Shown: positions 51,364 to 61,107, counted from the first letter of the stretch. The stretch: 64,000 nucleotides of DNA from Clostridia bacterium (GCA_910576325.1 CAJTIM010000005.1:163361-227360), one strand, 5' to 3'. Numbers and translations are program-made. The notes: a model not told the origin generated them from the sequence alone.

Positions 51364-51690
51364 AGGAATCAATAATATTCTTCACAATGCACAGATCGAT
51401 TTACAGGCATACGATTCTGTGACTGGAAATTGATTTAGTCAAAGTGTATTGGGAGGGATAATACGGAACTGGAAACAGTAATATCCCTCCCAATACACAA
51501 ATCGATTTACAGGCGCATGATCCTGCGACTGGAAATTGATTTAGTCAAAGTGCATTGGGAGGGATAATACGGAACTGGAAACAGTAATATCCCTCCCAAT
51601 ACACAAATCGATTTACAGGCGCATGATCCTGCGACTGGAAATTGATTTAGTCAAAGTGCATTGGGAGGGATAATACGGAACTGGAATAGG
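51364..51690 (+). repeat. 106-bp-family hairpin array, copy 3, upstream of recA (about 3 units)
   Basis: ACAAATCGATTTACAGG-type starts recur at 51391, 51497 and 51603, exactly 106 bases apart; the last two units are nearly identical. Hairpin 1 is almost perfect: GTGTATTGGGAGGGATAATAC pairs with GTAATATCCCTCCCAATACAC across GGAACTGGAAACA. Hairpin 2: AAATCGATTT with AAATTGATTT, inner CAGG/CCTG. The array ends in left arm and loop, GGAACTGGAAT, then AGGAG and recA ATG. Nothing else is seen in 51208-51698 except the direct repeat at 51236. Confidence 0.93.
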
Positions 51691-51698
51691 AGATTAAG

Positions 51699-52766
51699 AT
51701 GGTAAAAGAAGAAAAATTAAAAGCATTGGATGCGGCATTGGGACAGATTGAGAAGCAGTTTGGCAAAGGCTCCGTGATGAAGCTGGGAGACAAGGGAGCA
51801 CACATGCAGATAGAGACAACCCCCACAGGCTGTCTGAGCCTTGATATGGCTCTGGGACTTGGTGGTGTTCCCAAAGGAAGAATTATCGAGGTCTACGGAC
51901 CGGAATCCAGCGGTAAGACCACAGTTGCCCTGCATATGGTAGCAGAGGTCCAGAAGCGTGGCGGAATCGCAGGCTTTATTGATGCGGAGCACGCTCTGGA
52001 CCCTGTCTACGCCAAGAATATCGGAGTGGACATAGACAATCTGTACATATCCCAGCCGGACAACGGAGAGCAGGCCCTTGAGATAACGGAGACTATGGTG
52101 CGTTCCGGGGCCGTAGATATCATCATTGTGGACTCCGTGGCAGCGCTGGTGCCAAAAGCGGAGATAGAGGGAGATATGGGAGATTCCCATGTGGGCCTGC
52201 AGGCGCGTCTGATGTCCCAGGCATTGAGAAAGCTGACAGCCGTAACCAGCAAGTCTAATTGTACCGTGATCTTTATCAACCAGCTTCGTGAGAAGATAGG
52301 CGTGATGTTCGGCAATCCGGAGACGACTACGGGAGGCCGGGCACTGAAATTTTACTCCTCTATCCGTCTGGACGTGCGCCGTGTGGAAACCTTAAAGCAA
52401 GGCGGAGAGATGGTAGGCAACCGTACCAAGATCAAAGTGGTAAAGAATAAGATTGCACCGCCGTTTAAGGAAGCGGAGTTTGATATTATGTTCGGCGAGG
52501 GTATTTCCCGGGAAGGTGATATTCTGGATTTGGCCGTGAATACGGGCGTGGTCAATAAGAGCGGCGCCTGGTATGCCTACAACGGCGACAAGATTGGTCA
52601 GGGGCGCGAGAATGCCAAGACCTATCTTCGGCAGAATGTGGCTGTTTGTCAGGAGATCGAAGAGCGGGTACGGGAAGGCTTTGGCCTGGAATCCGCTGTG
52701 ATTGCCGAGGAAAAGCCGACAGCGGAATCCAAAGAAAAGAAATCCAAGGTGGCTGCTGAAAAATAA
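51699..52766 (+). CDS. recA: Recombinase RecA
   Basis: A 355-residue RecA: Walker [13 protein letters not shown]-like substrate loop, [16 protein letters not shown]1 and L2 loops with [26 protein letters not shown]. The C-terminal tail is acidic then Lys-rich. Drives recombination and the SOS response. The 5' leader carries three units of the 106-bp hairpin array; no clear SOS box was seen. Stop overlaps recX start (TAATG). Confidence 0.98.
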   Translation: MVKEEKLKALDAALGQIEKQFGKGSVMKLGDKGAHMQIETTPTGCLSLDMALGLGGVPKGRIIEVYGPESSGKTTVALHMVAEVQKRGGIAGFIDAEHALDPVYAKNIGVDIDNLYISQPDNGEQALEITETMVRSGAVDIIIVDSVAALVPKAEIEGDMGDSHVGLQARLMSQALRKLTAVTSKSNCTVIFINQLREKIGVMFGNPETTTGGRALKFYSSIRLDVRRVETLKQGGEMVGNRTKIKVVKNKIAPPFKEAEFDIMFGEGISREGDILDLAVNTGVVNKSGAWYAYNGDKIGQGRENAKTYLRQNVAVCQEIEERVREGFGLESAVIAEEKPTAESKEKKSKVAAEK

Positions 52767-53206
52767 TGGATGAGTTAAAGCGTGCAAAGCATCGGGCACT
52801 TTATCTTCTGGAACGGTGCGATCGGACAGAACAGGAGCTGCGTACCAAATTGAGCCGTAATTACGAACCGGAGATTGTGGAGGAGGCCATTCGCTACGTG
52901 AAGCAGTACGGCTACATTGACGATAAGCGGTATGCCGTCAACTATCTGAAAAGCCGCTGCCAGATAAAGAGCCGCCGGCAGGTGGAGCAGGAGCTTCTTT
53001 ACAAAAAAGGAATTTCCAGAGACATATTAGAGGAGGCAGGCGAGGAGACAGAAACCCCGGATGAAAGTCTTCTGATTCGCAGATGGATGGAGAAAAAGCA
53101 TTATTCCGCTGAAACCGCCACCAGGGAGGAGCAGCGCAGATTCTATCAGTTTTTGATGCGCAGAGGCTTTCAAAGTGAGGATATACTGCGGGAACTCAAG
53201 GGATGA
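52766..53206 (+). CDS. recX: Regulatory protein RecX
   Basis: A 146-residue helical RecA modulator: AKHRALYLLERCDRTEQELRTKL, YGYIDDKRYAVNYL, GISRDILEEA and FLMRRGFQSEDILRELK are the three RecX tandem three-helix units. ATG overlaps the recA stop by one base, so it is coupled to recA. Confidence 0.94.
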   Translation: MDELKRAKHRALYLLERCDRTEQELRTKLSRNYEPEIVEEAIRYVKQYGYIDDKRYAVNYLKSRCQIKSRRQVEQELLYKKGISRDILEEAGEETETPDESLLIRRWMEKKHYSAETATREEQRRFYQFLMRRGFQSEDILRELKG

Positions 53207-53321
53207 AGTGAATTGTTAGTAAAGTGGGTTTTGCCAAAAACAAGTGGAAGAAAAGCTGGTGTGCAGGTGGTTCTTATAAAATGAATATGGTAAAATTTTA
53301 TAAGAAACGAGGTAAGGCTAT

Positions 53322-53690
53322 ATGGAAAAGAAAATTTATATCACAGAGGAAGAACGGACAAAGTGTCAAAAGGTGGCAGATGCGTTTGCAGAGCTGTATG
53401 AGATGGAGAATATCGTAGTGCTTGATGTAGGCAGGTATGGCTTTGTAATGCTAAAATATTATAATCTGCCACATGGTTTTGAAGATGCCATAACTTTTAC
53501 AGACAGTGTGGAACTATTTGAAGATTTGTGGGAAGAATGGCTGAATACAAAACTGTATTTACTGGCAAAAGGCACACCGTTGCTGGAGAAGGGCTATAAA
53601 GGTGTGTTTGAGGGTTTGCCGGAAGAAAAACAGTCGGAACTTATCATGAGGAAAGCTACTTTTGCAAAAGCGGCAGAGATATATCTATAA
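53322..53690 (+). CDS. Small conserved protein, unknown function
   Basis: 122 residues, ATG 53322 in GGCTATATGG context with weak ribosome site (AACGAGG about 9 bases upstream). Acidic and soluble: ITEEERTKCQKVADAFAELYEMENIVVLDVGRYGFVMLKYY, then an aromatic-rich WEEWLNTKLYLL segment. Typical of small uncharacterised Lachnospiraceae proteins. No function assigned. Terminator at 53745. Confidence 0.75.
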   Translation: MEKKIYITEEERTKCQKVADAFAELYEMENIVVLDVGRYGFVMLKYYNLPHGFEDAITFTDSVELFEDLWEEWLNTKLYLLAKGTPLLEKGYKGVFEGLPEEKQSELIMRKATFAKAAEIYL

Positions 53691-53744
53691 TGTTGTTTTT
53701 GTGAGGAAAATGGAACGGTAGTTGGCGAATAATCAAAGGTTAGA

Positions 53745-53772
53745 AAGGCTCTGTGAGATGCAGAGCTTTTCT
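53745..53772 (+). terminator. Terminator before the pst region
   Basis: GCTCTG (53748-53753) pairs with CAGAGC (53761-53766), then TTTTCTT. Confidence 0.65.
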
Positions 53773-53863
53773 TATTTGTGTTTTATGAAAAAATGGAATG
53801 AATGAGTGGGATTTCGCCGTAATCGGCATTGTGGAAATGTCGTATAACTGGCTATCTTATGGA

Positions 53864-53940
53864 GTTGTGGGTAACTCTGTTTGCAGGATGTGGGAAAGCT
53901 GCACTTTGCTTTTCCATGTCCTGTGAATAGAGTTATCCAT
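53864..53940. other. Long imperfect stem-loop upstream of pstS
   Basis: GTGGGTAACTC...GCAGGATGTGGGAAAGC on the left pairs with GCTTTTCCATGTCCTG...GAGTTATCCAT on the right, about 30 pairs around CTGCACTTT. Differences between the arms are mostly transitions compatible with G-U pairing, so the RNA of the plus strand would fold better than the DNA sequence suggests. Could be a structured leader or small RNA. No family recognised. Confidence 0.45.
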
Positions 53941-53997
53941 GACGGAATAGTCAGTTATGCACATTTCCATGATGCAGTTTTTATGGCAAGTCTGTTC

Positions 53998-54041
53998 ATT
54001 TTACAAAAATTTGACATAAGTTATGTTTTTGATTTTACAAG
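53998..54041 (+). promoter_or_regulatory. Candidate Pho boxes and promoter of the pst operon
   Basis: ATTTTACAA occurs at 53998 and at 54032, about three helical turns apart, around TTGACA at 54011. Firmicute PhoP sites are TT(A/T)ACA-like direct repeats, so this fits control by the PhoP encoded at 58112. A similar pair lies after phoR at 60475. Confidence 0.5.
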
Positions 54042-54101
54042 CAGTATTTATGATAAAAAGCGTAGAAGAAAATATCACAAAGAAAAAAGGAGAAAATTAT
54101 T

Positions 54102-54911
54102 ATGAAAAAAATTGTTACTTTTGTTGCCACTTTATCACTTGCACTCGTAGCTATGACCGGATGCGGGAAGGCGGACAGCAAAACAGTATCTACGGATGGC
54201 TCAACCTCTATGGAAAAAGTAATCGGTGCTTTGGGCGAAGCTTTTGAGGAAAACAATTCCGGTGTAACCTTTACATATAACCCTACCGGTTCCGGCTCCG
54301 GAATTACGGCTGTGGCAGAAGGACGCTGCGATATTGGTCTTTCCAGCCGTAACTTAAAGGAAGAAGAAAAAGCGCAGGGATTGACTGAAACGGTGCTTGC
54401 GCTTGACGGGATTGCTGTCATTGTAAATCCGGATAATCCGGTAAATGACCTTGACCTTGAAACGATTAGCAGGATTTATAGAGGGGAAATAACAAACTGG
54501 CAGGATATAGGCGGCAATGATCTGGAAATTGTCCTGATTGGACGTGAAGCCGGGAGTGGTACAAGAGATGGCTTTGAATCCATTACGGACACGGAGGATG
54601 CCTGCAAATACCGTCAGGAGCTTACATCTACCGGGGATGTGATTACAACGGTGGCAGGCAATCCGGCGGCAATCGGATATGCTTCCCTTGCATCTGTAAA
54701 GGATACGGTAAAAACCCTTTCTGTCGGCGGTATTGTACCTGCGGAGGAAACGGTAAAAGATGGTAGCTATGTGGTGCAGCGTCCGTTTGTGTTAGTGACA
54801 AAGAGCGGCGCAGAGCTTTCGGCAACTGCACAGAAATTCTTTGATTATATTACTTCATCTGAAGCAGGTGAGATTATCTCATCTGCGGGTGCAGTACCAG
54901 TAAATAAATAA
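54102..54911 (+). CDS. pstS: Phosphate-binding lipoprotein PstS
   Basis: A 269-residue lipoprotein (lipobox VAMTGC) that captures phosphate outside the membrane. DGSTSMEKVIGALGEAF, NPTGSGSGITAV and GREAGSGTRDGFESI form the phosphate pocket. AAGGAG precedes ATG by nine bases. First gene of pstSCAB-phoU-phoPR. Confidence 0.96.
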   Translation: MKKIVTFVATLSLALVAMTGCGKADSKTVSTDGSTSMEKVIGALGEAFEENNSGVTFTYNPTGSGSGITAVAEGRCDIGLSSRNLKEEEKAQGLTETVLALDGIAVIVNPDNPVNDLDLETISRIYRGEITNWQDIGGNDLEIVLIGREAGSGTRDGFESITDTEDACKYRQELTSTGDVITTVAGNPAAIGYASLASVKDTVKTLSVGGIVPAEETVKDGSYVVQRPFVLVTKSGAELSATAQKFFDYITSSEAGEIISSAGAVPVNK

Positions 54912-54949
54912 TCCGGCGGATTATGAAAGGTTTTGGAAGGTGAAGTCAA

Positions 54950-55819
54950 ATGAACAAAAAACAGTTCATGGAGAATGCCATACATGGCATATTCCTGATA
55001 CTTGGTCTGATTACAGTTGGCTGTGTACTCCTGATTACTGTTTACCTTGTCATATCAGGGATTCCGGCTATCCGAAAAATAGGAGTTTTGAATTTCCTTT
55101 TCGGGAAGAAATGGGCTTCTACAGCAGCACAGCCGCAATATGGGATTTTTCCGTTTATCCTTACCAGTATTTATGGTACGGCTGGCGCAATCGTACTTGG
55201 AGTGCCAATTGGCTTTATGACAGCAGTTTATCTTGCTAAGATTGCGCCGTTAAAAATAAAAACCGTTATTGAAACAGCGGTAAGTTTATTGGCTGGCATT
55301 CCGTCGGTAGTTTATGGGCTTGTGGGAATGATGGTGCTTGTGCCAGGGATACGGATTGTTTTCCATATCCCCGATGGAGCCAGCCTGTTTGCTGCTATCA
55401 TTGTACTTGCAATTATGATATTACCCTCAATCATTAAAGTGTCGCTTACGGCATTAGAAGCTGTTCCAAAGGAATATGAGGATGCTTCCCTTGCGCTTGG
55501 TTCGACACCGATTGAAACATACTTCCGTGTATCCGTTCCGGCGGCAAAAAGCGGCATTGCGGCGGCTGTTGTGTTAGGCGTTGGCAGGGCTATCGGCGAG
55601 GCTATGGCTATTATGATGGTGGCGGGGAACGCCCCAAATATGCCGAAAATTTTTCAGAGCGTCCGTTTCCTTACAACCGCTGTGGCAAGTGAAATGTCTT
55701 ATGCGGCTGACGGAAGTTTACAGAAACAGGCATTATTTTCGATTGCGTTGGTTTTATTCCTCTTTATCATGCTGATAAATGCCGTATTAAATTTCTTTTT
55801 GAAACAAAGCAAGGAGTAA
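54950..55819 (+). CDS. pstC: Phosphate ABC transporter permease PstC
   Basis: 289 residues, six membrane helices. Family loops: GIPSVVYGLVGMMVLVP and the EAA-type ALEAVPKEYEDASLALGSTPIETYFRVSVPAAKSGI, then VGRAIGEAMAIMMVAGN. Forms the phosphate channel with PstA. Confidence 0.96.
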   Translation: MNKKQFMENAIHGIFLILGLITVGCVLLITVYLVISGIPAIRKIGVLNFLFGKKWASTAAQPQYGIFPFILTSIYGTAGAIVLGVPIGFMTAVYLAKIAPLKIKTVIETAVSLLAGIPSVVYGLVGMMVLVPGIRIVFHIPDGASLFAAIIVLAIMILPSIIKVSLTALEAVPKEYEDASLALGSTPIETYFRVSVPAAKSGIAAAVVLGVGRAIGEAMAIMMVAGNAPNMPKIFQSVRFLTTAVASEMSYAADGSLQKQALFSIALVLFLFIMLINAVLNFFLKQSKE

Positions 55820-55825
55820 ATATAG

Positions 55826-56689
55826 ATGGAAAAACAATCAATTTCCCTTAGAAGGAAAACATATATTACAGCCATGCGTGTGTTGATGGGGATTTCCGTA
55901 TGCATTACTTGTGCATTGGTATTATTTTTGATTGGTTATGTATTGTGGAAAGGGCTGCCGAATGTATCTTGGGAGCTGCTTACTACGAAACCGAGTTATC
56001 TGTCTGACCAGATCGGGATACTGCCGGATATTCTTAACACAGTCTATATTGTAGCGGCAACTTTGGTATTTGTTCTCCCGCTTGGAGTTGGTGCGGCGAT
56101 TTATCTTACAGAATATGCCAAAAATAAGAAACTGGTAGAAATGATTGAGTATGCAGCCGAAACCTTATCAGGGATTCCGTCTATTATTTATGGACTTGTA
56201 GGTATGCTGTTTTTCTGTCAGTTTTTTGGTATGAAAACTTCCCTCTTAGCGGGGGCATTTACTTTGGTAATCATGAATCTGCCTACGATTATGCGCACAA
56301 CGCAGGAAAGCCTGAAAACAGTACCGCAAAGTTACCGTGAAGGTGCTTTTGGGCTGGGAGCTGGAAAGTGGCGTGTGATTTATACCGTTGTGCTTCCAGG
56401 TTGTATTGATGGAGTCATAACAGGCTGTATATTGTCAGTGGGGCGAATTTTGGGAGAATCAGCGGCACTTCTTTTTACGGCTGGTTTTGCCCATGCCCTG
56501 AACGGGATTCTTGAAGGGCTTGGCAGTGCAGGGGCAACATTGACGGTCGCATTATATGTCTATGCAAAAGAAAACGGGGAATTTGGTATAGCCTTTGCAA
56601 TTGCCGCTATCCTGATGATTTTGACCATGTTCATCAATCTGTCGGCTACACTGGCGAGCAGATATTTCCAAAAAAGGAGAAATGTATGA
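55826..56689 (+). CDS. pstA: Phosphate ABC transporter permease PstA
   Basis: 287 residues, six helices. [15 protein letters not shown] and the coupling loop [49 protein letters not shown]. Six bases after pstC; its stop overlaps pstB by 4 bases. Confidence 0.96.
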   Translation: MEKQSISLRRKTYITAMRVLMGISVCITCALVLFLIGYVLWKGLPNVSWELLTTKPSYLSDQIGILPDILNTVYIVAATLVFVLPLGVGAAIYLTEYAKNKKLVEMIEYAAETLSGIPSIIYGLVGMLFFCQFFGMKTSLLAGAFTLVIMNLPTIMRTTQESLKTVPQSYREGAFGLGAGKWRVIYTVVLPGCIDGVITGCILSVGRILGESAALLFTAGFAHALNGILEGLGSAGATLTVALYVYAKENGEFGIAFAIAAILMILTMFINLSATLASRYFQKRRNV

Positions 56690-57465
56690 ATAATATAATG
56701 AATCATGACAAAAATCCTGCCATGGTGGTAAAAGACCTGTGCCTGTGGTATAGCAGTACACAGGCTTTGAAAGATGTAAATATTGAGATTGAAGGACAGA
56801 GCATTACGGCACTGATTGGCCCCTCCGGGTGTGGGAAGTCTACTTTCCTTAAATCGTTAAACCGAATGAATGACCTTATCGCTGGTGTACGGATTACAGG
56901 AGAAGTGTATTATAGGGGCGATAATATTTTTGATGCAGATGTCGATGTCAATGAGCTTCGCCGCAGTATTGGCATGGTTTTTCAAAAGCCGAATCCTTTT
57001 CCTATGAGCATCTACGACAATATTGCTTACGGGCCGAGGACACACGGAGTGAAAAATAAGGCAAAATTGGACGATATAATAGAACGCTCTCTGCGTGGGG
57101 CGGCAATCTGGGATGAAGTAAAGGACAGGCTGAAAAAATCGGCATTAGGACTGTCAGGCGGTCAGCAGCAGCGGCTCTGCATTGCCCGTGCATTAGCGGT
57201 AGAGCCGGATGTGCTTCTGATGGATGAGCCTACAAGCGCACTTGACCCTATTTCCACATCTAAAATAGAGGAACTTGCAATGGAACTTAAAGAAAAGTAT
57301 ACTATTATCATCGTAACGCACAATATGCAACAGGCTGTGCGGATTTCCGATAATACGGCTTTCTTTCTCCTTGGCAATTTAATTGAGTATGGAAATACGG
57401 AAAAGATGTTTGAGCAACCAAAGGACAAGCGGACGGAGGATTATATTACGGGGAGGTTTGGATAA
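56686..57465 (+). CDS. pstB: Phosphate ABC transporter ATPase PstB
   Basis: 259 residues: Walker [11 protein letters not shown]-loop [19 protein letters not shown] (a PstB hallmark), signature LSGGQQQR, Walker [14 protein letters not shown]-loop VTHN. AAAGGAG seven bases before ATG. Its stop overlaps phoU by one base. Confidence 0.97.
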   Translation: MNNIMNHDKNPAMVVKDLCLWYSSTQALKDVNIEIEGQSITALIGPSGCGKSTFLKSLNRMNDLIAGVRITGEVYYRGDNIFDADVDVNELRRSIGMVFQKPNPFPMSIYDNIAYGPRTHGVKNKAKLDDIIERSLRGAAIWDEVKDRLKKSALGLSGGQQQRLCIARALAVEPDVLLMDEPTSALDPISTSKIEELAMELKEKYTIIIVTHNMQQAVRISDNTAFFLLGNLIEYGNTEKMFEQPKDKRTEDYITGRFG

Positions 57466-58109
57466 TGAGAAGTCGTTTTGATGAACAGCTTGTTATGCTG
57501 AATAAAGAGCTTACCCAAATGGGGGCAATGTGTGAGGAAGCGATTGCCGCTGCTTCAAAAGCATTAACTATGGGCGACATAAAGCTGGCAGACAAGGTTT
57601 TATCCCTTGATGGAGAGATTAACCGGATGGAGCGCACAATCGAAACACTGTGTTTGAAACTGCTGTTACAGCAACAGCCGGTAGCAAGGGATTTACGGCA
57701 AATATCTGCAGCCCTTAAAATGATTACTGATATGGAGCGTATTGGAACACAGGCGGCGGATATTGCGGAAATTATCACGTTTCTTGACGGAAGGACTGGA
57801 GGGGAATGTGAACAGATCCGGTTTATGGCAGATGCGGCGAGCCAGATGGTTACAGAAAGCATTGACGCTTTTGTAAAACAGGATGTAGTATTGGCTGGTG
57901 CGGCGATTGACCGTGATGATGCGGTTGACGATTTGTTTTTACAGGTCAAGTCATCTCTGATTAAGCTGATAGCAGAAAAACCGACAGACGGAGGATATGC
58001 GCTGGATTTACTGATGATTGCCAAATATTTTGAGCGTATCGGGGATCATGCGGTAAATATTGCAGAGTGGGTGGCTTTTTCCGTGACAGGAGAACATAAA
58101 GGAGCATGA
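57465..58109 (+). CDS. phoU: Phosphate signalling protein PhoU
   Basis: 214 residues, two three-helix PhoU bundles: LNKELTQMGAMCEEAIAAASKAL with metal-binding DKVLSLDGEINRME, ARDLRQISAALKMITDMERIGTQAADIAE, and the repeat in the C-half ending YFERIGDHAVNIAEW. Links Pst transport to the PhoPR sensor at the membrane. Coupled to both neighbours by overlaps. Confidence 0.96.
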   Translation: MRSRFDEQLVMLNKELTQMGAMCEEAIAAASKALTMGDIKLADKVLSLDGEINRMERTIETLCLKLLLQQQPVARDLRQISAALKMITDMERIGTQAADIAEIITFLDGRTGGECEQIRFMADAASQMVTESIDAFVKQDVVLAGAAIDRDDAVDDLFLQVKSSLIKLIAEKPTDGGYALDLLMIAKYFERIGDHAVNIAEWVAFSVTGEHKGA

Positions 58110-58111
58110 TT

Positions 58112-58789
58112 ATGAAAGTATGGTGTGTGGAAGATGATGACAGTATCCGGGATATTGAGGTATATACGCTTAATTCCACTGATTTTGAAGCAAAAGGATT
58201 TTTGGATGCAATAGCCTTTCGTGACGCTTTATCTATGGAAAAGCCGGATTTGATAATTCTTGATATTATGCTGCCCGGAGAGGATGGCGTGGAACTGCTG
58301 AAATTTTTAAAAGACAGCCCTGATACTTGCAGGATTCCCGTCATCATGGCAACTGCAAAAGGCATGGAGTATGATAAAATCCAGAGCCTTGATTTAGGTG
58401 CGGATGATTATCTTGTAAAGCCTTTTGGGATGATGGAGATGGTTTCCCGTGTGAAAGCGGTACTCCGCCGGTGCAATCCTACAGAGGTAGAACATCTTTT
58501 GAAAGCCGGGGGGCTTGTTGTCAATCTGGACGAACATACAGTTTCCATTGATAATGAAAGAATACAGCTTACCTTAAAAGAATTTGAACTTCTCCGGCTG
58601 TTCCTTTCCCGTCCGGGCATCGCATTTTCCCGTGACCAGCTTTTTAATGACATATGGGGAGCTGATTATGTCAGTGAAACGAGAACGGTTGATATGCATA
58701 TCCGTACTCTGCGTGTAAAACTGGGGGATTATGGGAAAATGATTGAAACAGTGCGTGGTGTTGGTTATAGGTTAGAGGTGCAGGCATGA
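58112..58789 (+). CDS. phoP: Phosphate response regulator (OmpR family)
   Basis: About 225 residues from ATG 58112 (GGAG seven bases upstream); ATG 58106 overlapping the phoU stop is the alternative. Receiver: CVEDDDS, phospho-Asp51 in IILDIMLPGEDG, MATAKG, LVKPFGM. Winged helix: LTLKEFELLRLFLSRPG, SETRTVDMHIRTLRVKL. With PhoR it controls the Pho regulon; it presumably binds the ATTTTACAA boxes upstream of pstS. The name rests on the operon context. Confidence 0.93.
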   Translation: MKVWCVEDDDSIRDIEVYTLNSTDFEAKGFLDAIAFRDALSMEKPDLIILDIMLPGEDGVELLKFLKDSPDTCRIPVIMATAKGMEYDKIQSLDLGADDYLVKPFGMMEMVSRVKAVLRRCNPTEVEHLLKAGGLVVNLDEHTVSIDNERIQLTLKEFELLRLFLSRPGIAFSRDQLFNDIWGADYVSETRTVDMHIRTLRVKLGDYGKMIETVRGVGYRLEVQA

Positions 58790-60465
58790 CAAAGAAAATT
58801 TTTAAATCAATTATGGTTGTAGCGGGGGCTGTCCTGATTGCAAGCCTTGTTATCATCATGGGATGTCTTTACAGTTATTTCAGTAATGTTCAGGGAAAAC
58901 AGTTGGAGGATGAACTGTCTTTAGCTGCCATAGCCGTTGAAAAGGATGGACGGAACTATCTGGAGGAATTACAGTCAAGGGAGTACCGTCTGACATGGGT
59001 TGCTGAAAATGGAGATGTTATATATGATACACAGTCTGACGGGGAAAGTATGGAAAACCATGCGGACAGGGAAGAAATTCAAGAAGCCCTGCGGAATAAA
59101 GAGGGAAAAAGCTCACGTTATTCCACGACTCTTTTAGAAAAAACACTTTACTGTGCAAGGCGGCTTAATGATGGTTCAGTATTAAGGATTTCTGTCAGCA
59201 GCGTTACGATATGGGTGCTTGTTTTGGGGATGATACAGCCGATTTTAATTGTAGTTGTTGTAACACTCATTTTATCAGGAGTATTAGCAAGCCGTATTTC
59301 TAAACATATCATGGAGCCGTTAAACAGACTTGATTTAGAAAAACCGCTGGAAAACGATACTTATGAGGAGCTGGCTCCCCTATTAAACCGTATCAATAAA
59401 CAGCATAAGCAGATTGATATGCAGTTGTCGGAACTCCAAAGGAAAAATGATGAATTTGCACAGATTACATATGGCATGACGGAAGGGCTTGTCCTTTTGA
59501 ATGAGAAAAATATAATTCTGAACATTAATCCTGCCGCGCTGAAGCTGTTTCATACGAAACGTTCCAGCATAGGTAAAGATTTTCTGACAGTAGAGAGAAG
59601 CCATAATGTGAGCCACGCCATACAGGACGCATTTTCAAGTGGACACAGCGAAATCCGCATAGAACGTGAGGGAAAAGAGTATCAGATCCATGTCAACCGC
59701 ATTGAATCTAACGGTATTGTAATTGGGGCGGTTGTTCTTGCCTTTGATATAACAGAAGCAGCTTTCGCAGAAAGGAACAGACGGGAGTTTACTGCCAACG
59801 TATCACATGAATTGAAAACTCCGCTGCAATCCATAATGGGGAGTGCGGAGTTAATGGAGAACGGTCTTGTAAAATCGGAGGATATGACACGTTTTGTAGG
59901 GCATATCCGCACAGAGGCAGGGCGGCTTGTAACATTAATTGATGATATTATCCGTTTATCCCAATTAGACGAGGGATGCGATATGCCGTTTGAAAATGTT
60001 GATTTATGTGAGATCGCATCTGAGGTGATGGCAGGACTGGCAGATATAGCAACGGCAAAAGATATTGAAGTGGCTTTAACAGGAAAAAAGGTTTATATTA
60101 AAAGTGTCCGGCGGCTCTTAACAGAAATTATTTTTAACCTCTGTGATAATGCTATCAAGTATAATAAGAACGGCGGTACGGTAGAAGTAGCTATAAGCAG
60201 TCAGGAAAATAGTGCCTCGATTACGGTGAAGGATTCGGGAATCGGCATACCGCCGGAACATCAGGCAAGAATCTTTGAACGATTTTACCGTGTAGACAAG
60301 AGCCGCTCTAAGGAATCAGGTGGAACGGGATTAGGACTATCTATTGTAAAACATGCTGTACAATACTTGAATGGCAAGATTGAACTGCAAAGCAGCCTGG
60401 GGCAAGGAACGGTTATACAGATTATTTTTCAGCAAGATAAAAGTGATGTGGTGCAGTTTTCCTAA
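58786..60465 (+). CDS. phoR: Phosphate sensor histidine kinase PhoR
   Basis: 559 residues: helix at 8-32, extracytoplasmic sensor, second helix at about 143-168, HAMP-like EPLNRLDLEKPLENDTYEEL, PAS domain at 225-330 (YGMTEGLVLLNEKNIILNINPAAL), HisKA with VSHELKTPLQSIMGSAELM, HATPase_c with FNLCDNAIKYNKNGG, DSGIGIP and GGTGLGLSI. Senses phosphate status via Pst/PhoU. Last gene of the operon. Confidence 0.95.
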   Translation: MTKKIFKSIMVVAGAVLIASLVIIMGCLYSYFSNVQGKQLEDELSLAAIAVEKDGRNYLEELQSREYRLTWVAENGDVIYDTQSDGESMENHADREEIQEALRNKEGKSSRYSTTLLEKTLYCARRLNDGSVLRISVSSVTIWVLVLGMIQPILIVVVVTLILSGVLASRISKHIMEPLNRLDLEKPLENDTYEELAPLLNRINKQHKQIDMQLSELQRKNDEFAQITYGMTEGLVLLNEKNIILNINPAALKLFHTKRSSIGKDFLTVERSHNVSHAIQDAFSSGHSEIRIEREGKEYQIHVNRIESNGIVIGAVVLAFDITEAAFAERNRREFTANVSHELKTPLQSIMGSAELMENGLVKSEDMTRFVGHIRTEAGRLVTLIDDIIRLSQLDEGCDMPFENVDLCEIASEVMAGLADIATAKDIEVALTGKKVYIKSVRRLLTEIIFNLCDNAIKYNKNGGTVEVAISSQENSASITVKDSGIGIPPEHQARIFERFYRVDKSRSKESGGTGLGLSIVKHAVQYLNGKIELQSSLGQGTVIQIIFQQDKSDVVQFS

Positions 60466-60474
60466 AAAACCTGT

Positions 60475-60517
60475 ATTTTACATAAATTATACAAAACATA
60501 ACTTTTATATTTTACAA
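60475..60517 (+). promoter_or_regulatory. Second Pho-box-like region after phoR
   Basis: ATTTTACAT at 60475 and ATTTTACAA at 60509, with TTATACAA between, resemble the 53998-54041 pair in sequence and spacing (34 against 33 bases). No Pho-type gene follows; accessory DNA starts soon after. It may be the stranded promoter of a displaced Pho-regulon gene. Confidence 0.35.
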
Positions 60518-60645
60518 AGCATTCATAAGAACACGAGGCATTTGGGAGGGGTAAACTGCTAATTTCTCTCCAATTCGACAAATCAGTGTGCAACAATCAA
60601 ATATCGCTGCTGTTACAGAATGTTTTCGTCTGGCTGCTGATGCGG

Positions 60646-61101
60646 TCAGGCGCTTTTTTGCCCGATTCGCTGTGTGATTGCGCTCCGGGAACAGTTCCAC
60701 AGCCTTGCGACATCGGCCTGCCGGTATCCATCCACAATGAGCAGGGTCAGCAGTTCCAGATCGTCCTCCGGCAATTTGCAGAGCCGCCGGTACAGCAGTT
60801 CATCCTCCAGGGAGGACAGCCAGCCAAACCGCCGGAAATCCACATCGCCGGTGTCCCAGGTGCAGGACAGGGATTCAAATTTTCGGAACAGGCAGGACTG
60901 CTCGCTCTCGTCCTCACACTGTTCGCTGGGAAGGGCCTGTACGCGGTTCTGATAGGTCCGCTGGCTGCAAAACCAGGTCCAGTCATATTCCTTCATGGCC
61001 GCGATCTGCCTATCGTCCATACCGGCTGCGCGGTATTCCTGTTCCAGCCGGGTCCATTCTGCATCAAACTTCCTTTTCTCATATCCATAGTGAAAGCCCA
61101 T
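60646..61101 (-). CDS. Sigma-70 region 4-like protein of mobile-element type
   Basis: A 151-residue protein starting MGFHYGYEKRKFDAEWTRLEQEYRAAGMDDRQIAAMKEYDW, ending with a helix-turn-helix (LLIVDGYRQADVARLWNCSRSAITQRI). This layout is common in small regulatory genes of clostridial conjugative elements. The end QKSA is abrupt, and the +1 frame continues in the basic style expected (AKKRLTASAARRK), so the tail may have been lost by a one-base change. GGAGG of its site lies in the arm of an inverted repeat (61108-61153). Confidence 0.75.
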   Translation of the reverse strand: MGFHYGYEKRKFDAEWTRLEQEYRAAGMDDRQIAAMKEYDWTWFCSQRTYQNRVQALPSEQCEDESEQSCLFRKFESLSCTWDTGDVDFRRFGWLSSLEDELLYRRLCKLPEDDLELLTLLIVDGYRQADVARLWNCSRSAITQRIGQKSA

Positions 61102-61107
61102 AGTTTT

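Noticed and set aside
53881..54105. 74-codon frame upstream of pstS
   Set aside because: Overlaps the long hairpin and Pho-box region, has no ribosome site and ends in a Lys/Arg run from leader sequence.
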